Counted from the stretch's first letter, positions 21,659 to 32,830 are shown. The stretch: 64,000 nucleotides of DNA from Guillardia theta CCMP2712 (GCF_000315625.1 NW_005434668.1:184265-248264), one strand, 5' to 3'. Notes: generated by a model not told the origin, from the letters alone. Translations and numbers: made by a program.

Positions 21659-22665
21659 AATAAGTGGAAGTGGAGGTAGGGAAGGAAGAGGGTAGAGAAA
21701 GAGAAGGAGGGATGGCGAGAGGGGGAGTGTTTTGCTCTGACATATGGGACGTCAAGATTGCGAACATTGAGGAGATTCAGCATCTGCGAGGGCTCAAGTA
21801 CCTCCAGTGCCTCATGCTCTCTGACAATCCCTGCGTCGGCTCAGCGCCGGACAAGTACAGGAAGACGGTCATTGCGATGATTCCTCGGCTGTACAAGTGA
21901 GAACACGCGACTTGAGATCAGACGAGGCTGATTCGGCAGAACAGGTTGGACGGGGTCGAGATCACTAACGAGGAGCGGGAAGAGGCAGAATCTGCCTTTG
22001 CAGCATCTCCCATGATCCCTGCCTTGAACCTGCAGCAGATGGGCAAGCTCGTCAAGCCTCCCATCTACCCTTCTCAACAGGTCTCGCCCAAGAGAATGGA
22101 GGCAGCAGGGAACGAGAGGAAGGAGGGGTCTGGGAACACAGAGCGATCGCCTCGTCCTGCTTCGCCATTCCAAGATTCTCCTCGGCGCATTCCTGCCATG
22201 ACGGGAGAGACCAGCAAGAATGTTCTTTCCGCCGTTCAGCTGTGAGCTAATTCTTCGTTTGTGATGCCTGTCATTTCCATGGTTCCCCATTCAGTTCCCC
22301 CTGCCTCCCCTGCAACCCTCCTCTTTGCCTCCGTCCCCTTGATCTCTCCTTTTTCCCTCAACATCCTTTCTTTTCCCCACCCTCTCTTGATCGCTCCTCT
22401 TGCACATTCATCTCATCGAACTTTGGACATACTTTGATTGATACCGTACAGGCTTATAAGAGAGCTCAATCTCGATGGTGAGGAGAAACATTTGCATCAG
22501 GTTGTAGAGGCGGGGTTGAGGTTGACAACTTGCGACAGGGTTGATGATGTTGAAAACCGATATCGACTCCAGGATTCGACTGGCGTTTCAAGCCAATGCT
22601 GGGTTGTGAAAAATATTGCAACAGACAGGTTGTTCCTATATGATTCTGGTGTTCTGTTCAACTAA
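21251..22665 (+). CDS. CFAP410: CFAP410 (C21orf2) orthologue, leucine-rich repeat ciliary protein
   Basis: Six exons: 21251-21325, 21378-21416, 21460-21567, 21757-21896, 21945-22241 and 22452-22665, total 873 nt, 290 residues. The product follows animal CFAP410 along its length: N-terminal VLSKTKCKDLEHVRNLN, leucine-rich repeats MPSVEVLSLSANKIKEL and LQELYLRRNEIANIEEIQHL, then LQCLMLSDNPCVGSAPDKYR with the LRR cap IPRLYKLDGVEITNEERE, a disordered linker (residues about 130-220), and the C-terminal helical module NVLSAVQLLIRELNLDGEE. Known orthologues act at the ciliary base and with the NEK1 kinase. Exon phases agree at every joint. The C terminus after the helix is longer than in human. The intron 21568-21756 carries GACGAG repeats. 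AATAAAA near 22719 may be the polyadenylation signal. Confidence 0.9.
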
Positions 22666-22761
22666 ACGAGTTGAGATCTTTATGAATTGAAGTGTGATAT
22701 TATCAACAACAAAAGAATAATAAAATACAACATACATTACAGAAAAGAACCATCGAGCATG

Positions 22762-23260
22762 TTATGATTCGTCCTCAGGAATATCCTCTGGAACATCCGA
22801 ACATGCTTGCTTCAGAAGAGTCGGAGAGCTGTAAGACCTGTTTCTAGTCCCAGCATCTAAAAACCAGTCAGACTATTTCAAAAGAGCAAAGATTTGAGAT
22901 TGATGAACAAATAGCTTCAGAACTTGTGAATCAGCAACATAAGTTCTCAGAAGACCCCACAAATTTGCAATCATGAGCTATCCTGCGCTTTTGGCGCCCT
23001 AGGGAACATCCCAACATGAAAAGAAGCAACAATGTAGCACCTGCATCATTTTCATGGAAATCTTGTAATGGTTGAGACCAATGGAGTGCTTCATCAGTAC
23101 CTGCAGCCGAAAGTCATTGGAAGGGAACAAAGCAACTCGAGAGAGGAGGTTGGAAACAGGTTTGCCCTCATGGAATTGTAGTCTAATTTGATGATGATCA
23201 CAGGAAGTCACAACATTTTCATAATCTTCGGGCGTGCAGGAGTACAAGACTAGACACACA
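22762..23260 (-). CDS. small unrecognised gene, partial model
   Basis: Two exons look coding. One (about 23250-23103) begins after an AG acceptor in a CTTGTGTGTCTAG context, encodes LYSCTPEDYENVVTSCD and LSRVALFPSNDFRLQ, and ends at CAG followed by GTACTG. The other ends the gene: after an AG at about 22831, SPTLLKQACSDVPEDIPEDE then Ser and a stop (TAA read from 22764-22762). The middle exon and the start were not found; sequence near 23280-23340 may hold an upstream exon, but its phase did not fit. No family recognised. It converges with CFAP410. Confidence 0.35.
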
Positions 23261-23425
23261 AGAGGGACACATGCTCACCCGTCAGGCATCAGCTTCCCGC
23301 CATCGGCAGCCCTCGTTCTGGCGATGCACGTGCTGCCGCTTGATGAGCAAATAACAAATATTTCAATAAGCTAGTAATAAGTAATATTTCAATGAGCTGT
23401 ATGAGGGGCCGTGGGTGCTGTATGA

Positions 23426-23493
23426 GTCATGAGCCGCCGTTGTAGTAATAACTAAAAGATCTAGTTATTATTACTACATCGGCGGCTCATGAC
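23426..23493. repeat. large inverted repeat (hairpin)
   Basis: Arms 23426-23454 and 23462-23493 pair over about 29 bp around a 7-nt loop, AAAGATC. The arms differ by one base and one inserted triplet (an extra TTA in the right arm). The outer part is GC-rich (GTCATGAGCCGCCG) and the inner part AT-rich (TAGTAATAACTA). Confidence 0.9.
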
Positions 23494-23805
23494 ATGACGT
23501 TGTAGTCTAGCGGGCTAGTCGAGTTTTAAAAACATATCCTGACGCCAACCGACGTGTTAAAGCGGCGTCTGACGCCTATAATACAATAAAAATTAAGACT
23601 AAGGGAGCTATTCCATAGCGTGCGACATGAGAGCTATTCCCCATGGCGACACCCAACCGTTGCGACATGAGTCCTATCCTGCTAAATCGCATCCATTGAC
23701 TCTCCGCTTCTACGGATTCATATCATCCACCCTCTCCGGAGTCTCCTCACCTCGGCTCTTCTCTCCTGCCCATCCCCTCGCCACGGTGTACTCGTCAAGC
23801 TCCCC

Positions 23806-24496
23806 ATGTCCTCCTCGCCTCCCCCTGCCCTTCTCCCTCTCACCTTCTTCAACCCTCCCCCTCCCCCTCCCACTCCCCCTCCTCCTCCCCCGCTTCTCTC
23901 CGTCACCGTATATGCTCGGGTCCTTAAAGACCCCTCCTTCGGCTCCCCTCGTGCCGTCCAGCTCACCCTCCCTCACCTCGCCCCCCTCTTCTCCATGCGC
24001 CAGCACGACGCCGCTCGCCACCTCGTACGTCCTCCCCTTCTTCCCTCTACCTTCTTGCCCTCTATCTTCCCCTCGCTCCTCCCCCCCTCGCTCCTCCCAT
24101 CCTCCTAGCCCACCGCTTTCCCTGACGCCCCGTGTCTTTATGCAGGGCCTGTCCCTCACCAGCCTCAAGTCTGCCTGCCGTCGCCTCGGCCTCGCCCGCT
24201 GGCCCTACGACAGGAGCAGAGCAGCACGCATGGCCGGCGGCTCCCCGCCGTCTCCCTCCCCGCCCCAGCGCTCTCCCTCTGCGTCTATCTCGGGGTCCGA
24301 GACGCGAGCAGACTCGGAGGAGGAGATGGCCGGGTCCGAGCTCGGGCAAGAGGAGCAGCAGCCGCCGCTCGAGGAGGTCCGGCCGAGCCCAGGGGAGGAG
24401 GGGGCTTTCTGCGGGGAGGACGGGATAGGGGCAGAGGGGGGATGGGTGTCAAGGTTTGTGAGGAGCAGCGAGGAGGAGATGCTCGAGGACTGGTGA
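23806..24496 (+). CDS. RWP-RK domain protein, copy 4 (second cluster)
   Basis: Two exons, 23806-24024 and 24146-24496, with a 121-nt intron, give 189 residues. The N terminus is proline-rich (NPPPPPPTPPPPPP). A segment SVTVYARVLKDPSFGSPRAV leads into the RWP-RK domain at about residues 52-95: LTLPHLAPLFSMRQHDAARH, then LGLSLTSLKSACRRLG and LARWPYDR. The intron falls at exactly the codon where it falls in copies 1-3. As there, the signature ends RWPYDR, without RK. The tail is Pro/Ser-rich then acidic, ending EEEMLEDW. ATG 23806 is the first start in the frame after the upstream pyrimidine tract; an ATG at 23627 belongs to another frame. A nuclear DNA-binding regulator is the likely role; targets are unknown. 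Confidence 0.8.
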
Positions 24497-25470
24497 GGCA
24501 AGGGGCAGGAGGCGGGCTGGGGGCACAGATGCAGATCAGAACGATGGGGCATGCGACAGCGATAGATGCTCCAGACGCTGCTGCAGAGCTTGAGCAGTGT
24601 AGGTTACCTCGAGTGAGCTGATGAGATCGTGATGACGGTGTGCTTCTTGTGCAAGACGCTGCTGCAGAGCTTGAGCAGTGTAGGTTACCTCGAGTGAGCT
24701 GATGAGATCGTGATGACGGTGTGCTTCTTGTGCAAGATATGTAGAGAATGTACAACAACTCTTTTAAGAACAGAATAAACCTTCACAAACCTAAGCTACC
24801 TTGTACCTGGACAGCATCGCTGAATACCTTGTGCCGCCTGAGCCACATGGACTAGCTATTGTATACGAATCGCACGGCTGCCTTTAGTGCTTGCTGTCTC
24901 TTTTCTTCGCTATCCATGCACAATCCGACTGTCTTTCTGTCACTGTCTTGGGTGTCCAGGTGTGAGTCTTCCTACACACAAGTTCATGTATGGGGAGAGT
25001 TCAAGTTACTTGATTCACACTACAAGGATACATCAGGAGACGGGTCTGAGCTGTGGGAGGATGGGAGACTGTGACGAGTGGCTCTTCTATCATGGACTTG
25101 TCTTGTCCCATTCAATTGGTTCAATCAATTGGATAGCTGTAGTTAACCCCTTGTAAATCTCACACTCTCACACCAGGGAAAGACAATATCGGGTGGGACA
25201 GCAGTGAAGTGTTCTCATGGTTGAGAGCATCTTCACGTCTCTGACTCCTCAAGCTTGTCGAGGCAACAAACTAAAAGAGCTCGTCCATGTTGCCCTCCTC
25301 CATGCCTGAGTGCTTCATATCTTGCCCATTTCTTCCCGCCATGGGGTCACTTTCGTGGGAAATGGGGGGTGGGGGGTAGCTTGAAGCTTTTTGATTCCCT
25401 CTAAAACACTTGTAAAGAGATACGAGTGTCACGTGACACCCTCGACTGTTCCCTGCGAAGACATCGCGCC
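24497..25470. other. intergenic, with an 81-bp tandem duplication
   Basis: Between RWP-RK copies 4 and 5. Two exact or near-exact 81-bp copies occupy 24574-24735. AATAAA at about 24773 could be a polyadenylation signal. Reading frames around 24859-25156 show no splice pattern or homology and are not accepted. Confidence 0.65.
24574..24735. repeat. 81-bp tandem duplication
   Basis: Copies start at 24574 and 24655, each beginning GACGCTGCTGCAGAGCTTGA, and run without visible mismatch. Confidence 0.9.
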
Positions 25471-26145
25471 ATGCAAGCTTCGATCGTTTCCTCTCCTGCC
25501 TCCAACTCCATCAGCACCGACCCTCTCCCTCTCCCACAATCTGCTCCTCCTCCCCCTCCTCCTCCCCTGCTTCTCTCCGTCACCGTATATGCTCGGGTCC
25601 TTAAAGACCCCTCCTTCGGCTCCCCTCGTGCCGTCCAGCTCACCCTCCCTGACCTCGCCCCCCTCTTCTCCATGCGCCAGCACGACGCCGCTCGCCACCT
25701 CGTACGTCCTCCCCTTCTTCCCTCTACCTTCTTGCCCTCTATCTTCCCCTCGCTCCTCCCCCCTCGCTCCTCCCATCCTCCTAGCCTGCTCTCCCTGACG
25801 CCCCGTGTCTTTATGCAGGGCCTGTCCCTCACCAGCCTCAAGTCTGCCTGCCGTCGCCTCGGCCTCGCCCGCTGGCCCTACGACAGGAGTAGAGCAGCAC
25901 GCATGGCCGGCGGCTCCCCGCCGTCTCCTTCCCCGCCCCAGCGCTCTCCCTCGCGAGCAGACTCGGAGGAGGAGATGGCCGGGGCCGAGCTCGGGCAAGA
26001 CGAACAGCAGCCGCCGCTCGAGGAGGTCCGGCCGAGCTCAGGGGAGGAGGGGGCTTTCTGCGGGGAGGACGGGATAGGGGCAGAGGGGGGATGGGTGTCA
26101 AGGTTTGTGAGGAGCAGCGAGGAGGAGATGCTAGAGGACTGGTGA
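25471..26145 (+). CDS. RWP-RK domain protein, copy 5 (second cluster)
   Basis: Two exons, 25471-25701 and 25819-26145, with a 117-nt intron, give 185 residues. From the proline run onward it is nearly identical to copy 4: domain text LTLPDLAPLFSMRQHDAARH (one H to D change), LGLSLTSLKSACRRLG and LARWPYDR. The N-terminal leader differs (MQASIVSSPASNSISTDPLP). An eight-residue segment present in copy 4 after PPQRSPS is missing here, a clean 24-nt difference. ATG 25471 is chosen because the protein-like leader starts there; an in-frame ATG at 25426 would add 15 residues. It converges with the TRABID-like gene, whose stop lies only 80 bp away. Confidence 0.8.
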   Translation: MQASIVSSPASNSISTDPLPLPQSAPPPPPPPLLLSVTVYARVLKDPSFGSPRAVQLTLPDLAPLFSMRQHDAARHLVRPPLLPSTFLPSIFPSLLPPRSSHPPSLLSLTPRVFMQGLSLTSLKSACRRLGLARWPYDRSRAARMAGGSPPSPSPPQRSPSRADSEEEMAGAELGQDEQQPPLEEVRPSSGEEGAFCGEDGIGAEGGWVSRFVRSSEEEMLEDW

Positions 26146-26225
26146 GGCAGGGAGGAGGATGGGCCGTTAAACAATCACTGGATGTACTATAAGAGATAAA
26201 CAACACACTAGCCTTACAAGGAGCA

Positions 26226-29048
26226 CTAGAGAGTAGCCTCAACGATGGTGTCAGCCCCCACCCCCTCCTCTTCGTCTCTGGGGTTCGTCATACGTTGGTG
26301 GACGTCTTCCACGTACCTCCTCATCAGCGCCTGGCAGGCCTCCGGTCTCGATGCCCTCGGGTTGTAGCTCTGCTCCACGCACGCAACGCCATTGACAGCG
26401 CGACATCGCAGCCACTCGCGGATGATGGACGCTTCGCTCCCCCGCTCCACGTCATACAGGTACTGCACCGGTAGCCGCTGCCCGTTGTGCATCGTGATGG
26501 GGAGGAGGATGGTCGTGGGAGTAAGAGGGTCCTTCTCCTCTCCGACCAGCCCCAGGTAGTGTCCGCGGACGTAGGCAAGAGCAAGGGGGTCCGTACAGCA
26601 CTCGCTCTTATCCAGCAGGAAGGGGATGTAGATCCCCTGGTGACCTGCGTGTCCCAAGATCTCGTTGCGGTGGTTGCGAATGTTCTGGATTCCGTACACG
26701 ATGATCGGCCTCCGGAGCAGGTGGGCCAGAGCCCACACGTGCGTCTGTTCCAACGACATCTTGGGGGAGCCAGCTATCCGTACGAGCTCGGACCACTCCT
26801 TCTTCCACTGCCAGTCCTCCGCGTGGTAACCCAACAGCGCCGCCTCCCTCGCTCTGAACTCTCTCCATCGGGAGTAGAGGTCGAACGTTTTCATCACACG
26901 CACGAGGGATGCTCGCCACGCCATGTTCCTGTCTTCGATCCCAGCCAGCACAAGAGAAGCGCTGTGCAGGAGGCAGTCTCCCATCCCTCCGTTGTAGAGA
27001 GGATGCAGCTTGTGCTGTGGCAGCAGCGCAGGGCACCAGTTGATAACCGGCTCGTTCTCGTCCTCAAGAGTCTCGCGCGCCTCGCAGTCAATGATCTCGT
27101 TGAGGGCACGAGTCCTGACGTCGTGAGGCAGAGTCTGAAGTTCGCGGGGAATGGCGAAGTTGAGCTGGAAGAAAGGCATGTCCTTGGTCAAACCCGAGCC
27201 CACCGAGAGCTCAAGGTTGGCGTTGATTTCCTTAGAGATGGCTGAAGCCTCCATGACGAACTGATGACATGGCAGCCTCTTGCGAGCACAATCAGGGACA
27301 ACATCTGAACATAGCAGTTTGATGATGTCACTCCTCTGATACTTCAGCGCTATGTCAACAAGCGTTTCACGCGCACGCACTGAGCCCGAGCAGGCGACGA
27401 TGTTTCCTTCCTCGTTCACAAGCGTCGCTTCCTCCGCCTTGAGGCGCCTCCCAAGTTCTCCTCCATTCTTGACGTAGGCTATGATCTTGTCCTTCTCGCC
27501 CAAGACTGCCCCAGTGCACGCATCCAGCCAAAGACTGTCGAGGTCAGCACGAGGCTGCGACCTCAACTGATCTGAGTAGTTGGAGTCTCGGCTACAGATC
27601 TTCTTCTGAGGGACGAAGGTTTCTCCAAGGACGCATGCGAGCGCTTGGCTGCTATCTCGACGAAGCGCAATATCCACTAAAGTCTCTCCCACCTGCGGCG
27701 AAGAGGTCACGAGATGAAGCGATCGACGAAAGATCGTGACTCTCACTCTCAAACAGCCGCTCATCTGCAGGTACTCGATGTCCTGATTGGTTAAGGATCG
27801 GCTCCTCTCACCCCCAGCTTCTAGGTAGGCAGTGATCGGGTTGGTTGTGTTGTCGTAGGCGGCCAGACAAGCTTGAAGCCAAAGTCTTCTCAGCTGGTGA
27901 TTGCCAACCGCATCACTCCTGCCTCAACATCAGCTCTTGCATATCTCTCACTCAAATCTGACCTGTTGTCACGATAGTTGTAATCTGCTGCTATGTAAGG
28001 AATACCTGCTTGCTCACACTCTTCCTGCGTCTGCCGCAGGTCCCTCCCTTCACCCTTGTGATCGTTTTGTGTCTTCTGCGAGCCAAACAGCGACTGTTCC
28101 CCCACCTCCTCCTGCGCCCGTGAATTCACATCTGAATCCTTCTTGTCTGACCCCTCCGATACGTTGGCGAGGACGAGAGAAAGAACCTTTCAAAGACCGG
28201 TCATGAACTTTTGGGTAACGTCCGAACCCTCACCGCCTCATTGTCCCACTTCAAAGCCAAGTTTGCTAGGGTCTCTCCCTCGTTGAAACAATTCGGAAAG
28301 TTCCTGCATGAGTTCGAGTCAAAGAGGACCCACCATAAAGCAAGCTCTACCTATTCAACTCCTTCGCTTCACTTGCAAGCAGTCTCCTGCTGACCGAGCC
28401 TCCTGATTCCAACATCATGAACCGCCAGTACTCATGTTGCACACGATCAACCTCCTCTGACATATTTCTGGATGGGCATGAGATCGCTATTCATGCACGC
28501 CTGACATGATGCGTTACGAATACAGCCTTGTACACTGTCACTCAGAGCTCTACACACCAGGCAAGCTTCAAGCCAGAGTTGTCGCACGTCTTCCTTCCCC
28601 TGGGCATGTCTCAGACCTCGAGGAACACGTGGCATCTGGAGTACGGTGACAGTGGGCTGTGGCTGAATGGCGTCCTTGGGAAGGAGAAGTAGCAAGACGT
28701 CCTGCGGTAAGAATGAAACTCCATTTCCACCGGATGGAACTGAATCAAACCTGACTATCCTGTTGGAGGGCGATGTTGACAAGATCCAGTCCTGGGGAGA
28801 AGAACTCCACGTCGTATTTGGCATTTAAGGTTGCTACTTCAGAATCCTTGCAACAGTATCAGGCAACAACAAACAAAGGCAGCGAAGTTGCTACCCTCAT
28901 TCTCCGCATCGCGTTGCCGCCAGCAGCCAAATATCTGATTCGGCTGTCAGTTCTCTTGCAGCGAACATACTCAAACAATCTACCTCTCGACAGGATGCGT
29001 CTCATTCCTCCATGCAGCCACGCAGGCATCAAGCCAGAAGTCCTCCAT
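26226..29048 (-). CDS. TRABID-type OTU deubiquitinase with four AnkUBD-like modules
   Basis: Nine exons from ATG 29048: 29048-28984, 28934-28895, 28846-28751, 28701-28558, 28500-28452, 28402-28351, 28303-28228, 28187-27964 and 27888-26226; 2,409 nt, 802 residues. The OTU domain (C-terminal half) matches ZRANB1/TRABID: catalytic Cys in GMGDCLLHSASLVLAG, SLEQTHVWALAHLLRRPIIV, catalytic His in YVRGHYLGLVG, and a C-terminal block with REWLRCRAVNG. TRABID cleaves K29/K33/K63-linked ubiquitin. Four modules of the AnkUBD type precede it, opening FWLDACVAA, LWLEACLAC, LWLQACLAA and LWLDACTGA and closing LDLVNIALQQD, ETLANLALKWD, ETLVDIALRRD and ETLVDIALKYQ. The N-terminal NZF zinc fingers of animal TRABID are absent. 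Positions 27746-27693 are probably a further 54-nt in-frame intron, which would give 784 residues. A20 and Cezanne are relatives, but the ankyrin modules favour TRABID. Confidence 0.88.
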
Positions 29049-30222
29049 GCTGCAAGGGGCAGATGAGTGGGGTATGAGGTTAAAACTTCACGAATTTGTG
29101 TAGAGCGAGCTTGAACCTGCTCATGTTGAGAGAGGAGAGTTTAACGTTGCCACTTCACTTTAATGTCTGCATCTGGATGCAAGGTGTCAATGATGAACCA
29201 GCCATGCTAGGGTGAACTCACACACAGCAAGGAGGAAATAAACCGTGTAGAGGCAGGACAGGATGATTGCTGTGTCAACAATCAAAAAATGGTGAAGAAG
29301 GCCTCGCCGATCTGTAACAACTGAGAGCAATTAGAAACCAACAGAGATGTTGCTCAAAGTAGTAATCACTGGGACTGTCTTGAATTCCAGACTTACGAAG
29401 CTGCTTTCAACCTGATTTTGCTTTTGTCCTCCCTGTCTACTTGACAACTCTCCCTTACTCCCTCGCATTCCTAAGCTCTCTATCTCTCCATCTCTCCTCC
29501 TCCCCCCATCCCTCTCCTATCTCTCTCCTCCTGCATCCTCCTCTCTTTTCTGAACCTCCACCGCCGTCAACACACCATCCCATTGCCCCTTCGGCCTCTC
29601 TCAGCTGCTGAATCAACCATTGAGCCGAAACAAGACTTTTTAGATAATAACTCATTAGTACTATCGTGGTGTTATAAAGTTTTACAAAAAAAACAGATAG
29701 GTACTCTGCTGAGTGTATCATACAGTTGTAAATCAATATAATTAAATTAAAAAGACGGACTTATTGCTTGACCATAACATAATGCTTCTATTTCGATAAT
29801 AAGTAAAATACTTATGTACTAACTAAATGATAAAATGATTTAAAAAACATGAGGCGGACTCTGTGCAAGTCTGTCCTGGCTCCAGTCGCTGCAGGATGTC
29901 TTCACAGGCGATCCGATTCGAAATGTAGACAGAAGGAGCAAGAGTTGTTCCATTGATTTATTCATGAACGAAATCTACACGAACTGTCCTACACATAACA
30001 TCTCAAGATCTGAAATCCCCTAGCATAATACGCTTGGCAAGAAAATCTCAACATCCATAGAGATCAAACCATTAACCAAAAAGAATCTGAAGATATGATT
30101 TTCGATCTTTAGCAGCTTGATATCAGCTTGTTCACCCCAGCAAAGCAGCATGCCACCGTGCTCGCCAACCCCCCAATGAGCAAATTGAATGAGTTGACTG
30201 GCAATTTTCAGTTCCGGCAGAT
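29049..30222. other. intergenic, AT-rich in its second half
   Basis: The promoter side of the TRABID-like gene and the 3' side of the ABC transporter. Positions 29640-29850 are strongly AT-rich with no coding signal. A pyrimidine-rich tract lies at 29430-29560. No RNA gene or repeat was recognised. Confidence 0.65.
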
Positions 30223-32830
30223 TTATCCGCCCTTAGCAAGAACCTTAATCTTGTCAACACATTCTTGGAACTTGGTCTCCATGGTCTGCAGATCTCGGAC
30301 CAAGACCTTGAGGCGCTCAGGCTCAGTGCGCATCTGCTGGACACGGGCAGCCATGTGCTGCACGTTGTTGTTCCTGCGGCGCTGCTGGAGTGTTCGGCGG
30401 ATCAGCTCGACAGCAGAGCTCATGTCTTGTGCCGCAGCATCCTCCTTGGCAATCTTGGAGGTTGGCTCATCTCCCTTGCCACTCTTGAGACCGAACTGGC
30501 GGCGTCCGAGACGCTTGTACACACCATTCATGCGAATGAGCTCGTCGTGGGTGCCACGCTCGACAATGCGGCCATTCTGAAGAACGACGATCTGATCGGA
30601 ATCGACGATGGTAGACAAGCGATGTGCAATCACGATGGATGTACGGCCAACCATAAGTCTGTCCAAAGCCTCCTGCACAAGCTTCTCGTTCTCAGAATCG
30701 AGAGCAGAGGTGGCCTCATCGAGAAGAAGAATCTTGGGATCCTTGAGAACAGCCCTTGCAATGGCAATTCTCTGCCTCTGGCCTCCTGAAAGCATAACAC
30801 CACGCTCTCCCACCTGAGACTTGTACGCATCAGGAATACGCATGATGAAGTCATGCGCATTCGCCATCTTGGCAGCCCTCTGTACGTTCGCCATGGTTGC
30901 TCCCTCACTTCCATACATGATGTTCTCCTCAATGGACATAGCAAACAGAACCGGTTCCTGAGAAACGAGACCAATCTGCATTCTCAGCCACTGGGGATCG
31001 TATGTGCGGATGTCAACTCCATCCACAAGCACGCGACCCTTCTCAACATCATAGAAGCGCGAAACAAGGGAGATGACAGTCGATTTTCCTGATCCTGAAG
31101 GTCCGACAATAGCCATGGTCTTGCCAGGAACGACATCGCAGCTGACTCCATCAAGAACCTCCGCATCAGGACGGGAGGGATAATGGAAATGGACGTTGTC
31201 AAAGGTCACACGACCCTCAATGCCATGGGGAGGGATGATACCACCATCGTAATTCACACGTGGAACACGGTCGAGCAGCTCAAACACACGCACTGAAGCA
31301 CCAATAGCTTCCATGAACTGTGGGAAAATCGACAAAAGAGACTGGAAAGCGAACACAGTCTGAAGAGCGAAGAGCATGTAAGAGATCAAATCGCCAGTAG
31401 TGATCACACCAGCGAAAATCATCTGACCACCATACCAAAGAGCAAGCAAGATGCATGCATCAGAAGCCATCGAAGAGATTGCTCCCAAACCACCAGAGAT
31501 CCATGCACGCTTCTTGGCAACGAAGTAAGACACATTGATCTTGTCAGAGTAGTTCTGAATCTCCGCCTCCTCAGTAACGAACGACCTCACAGTACGGATG
31601 TTGTCAAGCACTTCAGCAGCCTTGGAACCAGCACCGGCAAGAGCCGAAAGCTCCTGCTCAGTGAGAACTTTCATGCAAGTTCCCTGAAGGAACATCACAA
31701 TCAAGATCACTGGGGTGACCGACAGAATAACCAAAGTCAACTGCCAAGAATACCTGATGAAGAGAGTTAGATCCAATCTATGTCGATACAATGCAGATGC
31801 TCCTCACCAGAAGCAGATGACGAATCCAATAATAACTTGGACGGAGGGAATGAACCAGCCAACCAAGTTCGAAGTAACAACAGACTGGATAACTTCCGTA
31901 TCGGTCGAAAGACGATTGAGGAGCTCTCCAATGCGGACAGTGTCGAAGAAAGCCACATCCTGGCGAAGCATGTTTCTCAAAACCAAAGACCTCAGGCGGC
32001 AAGAGCAACGGGAAGCTGCAATCGTGTACAGGACCCCCGAAAAGAGAGCCAACAATGCATCGGCAATGTAGATGGCCAAGAGCACGAAAGTGATCCAGTT
32101 AAGCTGGTCTTGACGCATCGACAAGTCGGAGAAACGAACGATGTCAACAAGCCACCCGACGAAGAAGTTCTGAGACATGTTAAGGAAGGCACAAATTGCC
32201 GAAAGGAAGGTGGCGGAAATGACCAAAGGGAGCTCAGGTTTGCCGAAGCGCAGCAACCTAAGAGGTGTAATCTGCTTAGGTTGCTCATCTTCCTGCTCTT
32301 GCTGCAAAGCATCACGTCAAGACTCAAGTCATAAATTGGAGAATTCGCACTACCTGAGAGAGCTCAACATCGGTCTCTCCTTCATCCTGGGAGTATTCCT
32401 TCTTCTCATCACGAGACCAGTCGGACTCAGATTCACTCTGGCCGACCTTCTCGTAACGCTGGAATCGAAGTCAGACATCTTATTGTTCCAGGATAGCACA
32501 AGAAAAATGCATTTCGGCATCAAAATTCCATACATTGTCTGGATTAAACAGGAGGAAGCAACATTTACATCAACTCGTCGCTTTTAGAGACAAAGGATCA
32601 AAGGACAAAAAATGCCACGAGACCGAACACTTTCCTCGTGCACAATTTTCGTTTCCAACATCAACAAGTGCAAAAGTTGTGAGGATGGGGAACCATATCC
32701 AATGGTATGAGAAAACTTCTCGTTCTATGCATTGTCTCTCCCCATCGGCGCATCTCACCTTCCCTGTCTTCGCTTCGGTCGGCATCGCTGACGCAGCGCG
32801 GGGACTAGCAGCGTCACCTATTCCACCCAC
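30223..32830 (-). CDS. ABC transporter, ABCB-type half-transporter
   Basis: Four exons from ATG 32830: 32830-32759, 32458-32354, 32301-31808 and 31753-30223; 2,202 nt, 733 residues. The order is an acidic N-terminal tail (ESESDWSRDEKKEYSQDEGE), one transmembrane domain with about six spans (first near LPLVISATFLSAICAFLNMS), then one nucleotide-binding domain: Walker A GPSGSGKST, Q-loop GLVSQEPVLF, signature LSGGQRQR, Walker B ILLLDEATSALD and switch His in IAHRLST. One TMD plus one NBD is the half-size ABCB form (TAP, ABCB8-10), which works as a dimer. The order of domains and the catalytic residues are intact. A C-terminal helical extension of about 90 residues (LIRRTLQQRRRNNNVQHMAA) follows the NBD. 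No plastid or mitochondrial targeting is obvious, so membrane and substrate are unknown. Exon 1 rests on a splice match only. Confidence 0.85.

Larger units (their letters stand above)
22666..23805. other. mostly intergenic; small reverse gene and inverted repeat inside
   Basis: Holds the 3' sequence of CFAP410, fragments of a reverse gene (see 22762-23260), an AT-rich stretch around 23340-23400, and a large inverted repeat at 23426-23493. The last 200 bp (23600-23805) lead into RWP-RK copy 4 and are pyrimidine-rich. Confidence 0.6.

Noticed and set aside
26487-27245. 252-residue forward frame
   Set aside because: Antisense to the OTU domain exon, which has clear catalytic motifs.
30265-30789. 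174-residue forward frame
   Set aside because: Antisense to the ABC nucleotide-binding domain.
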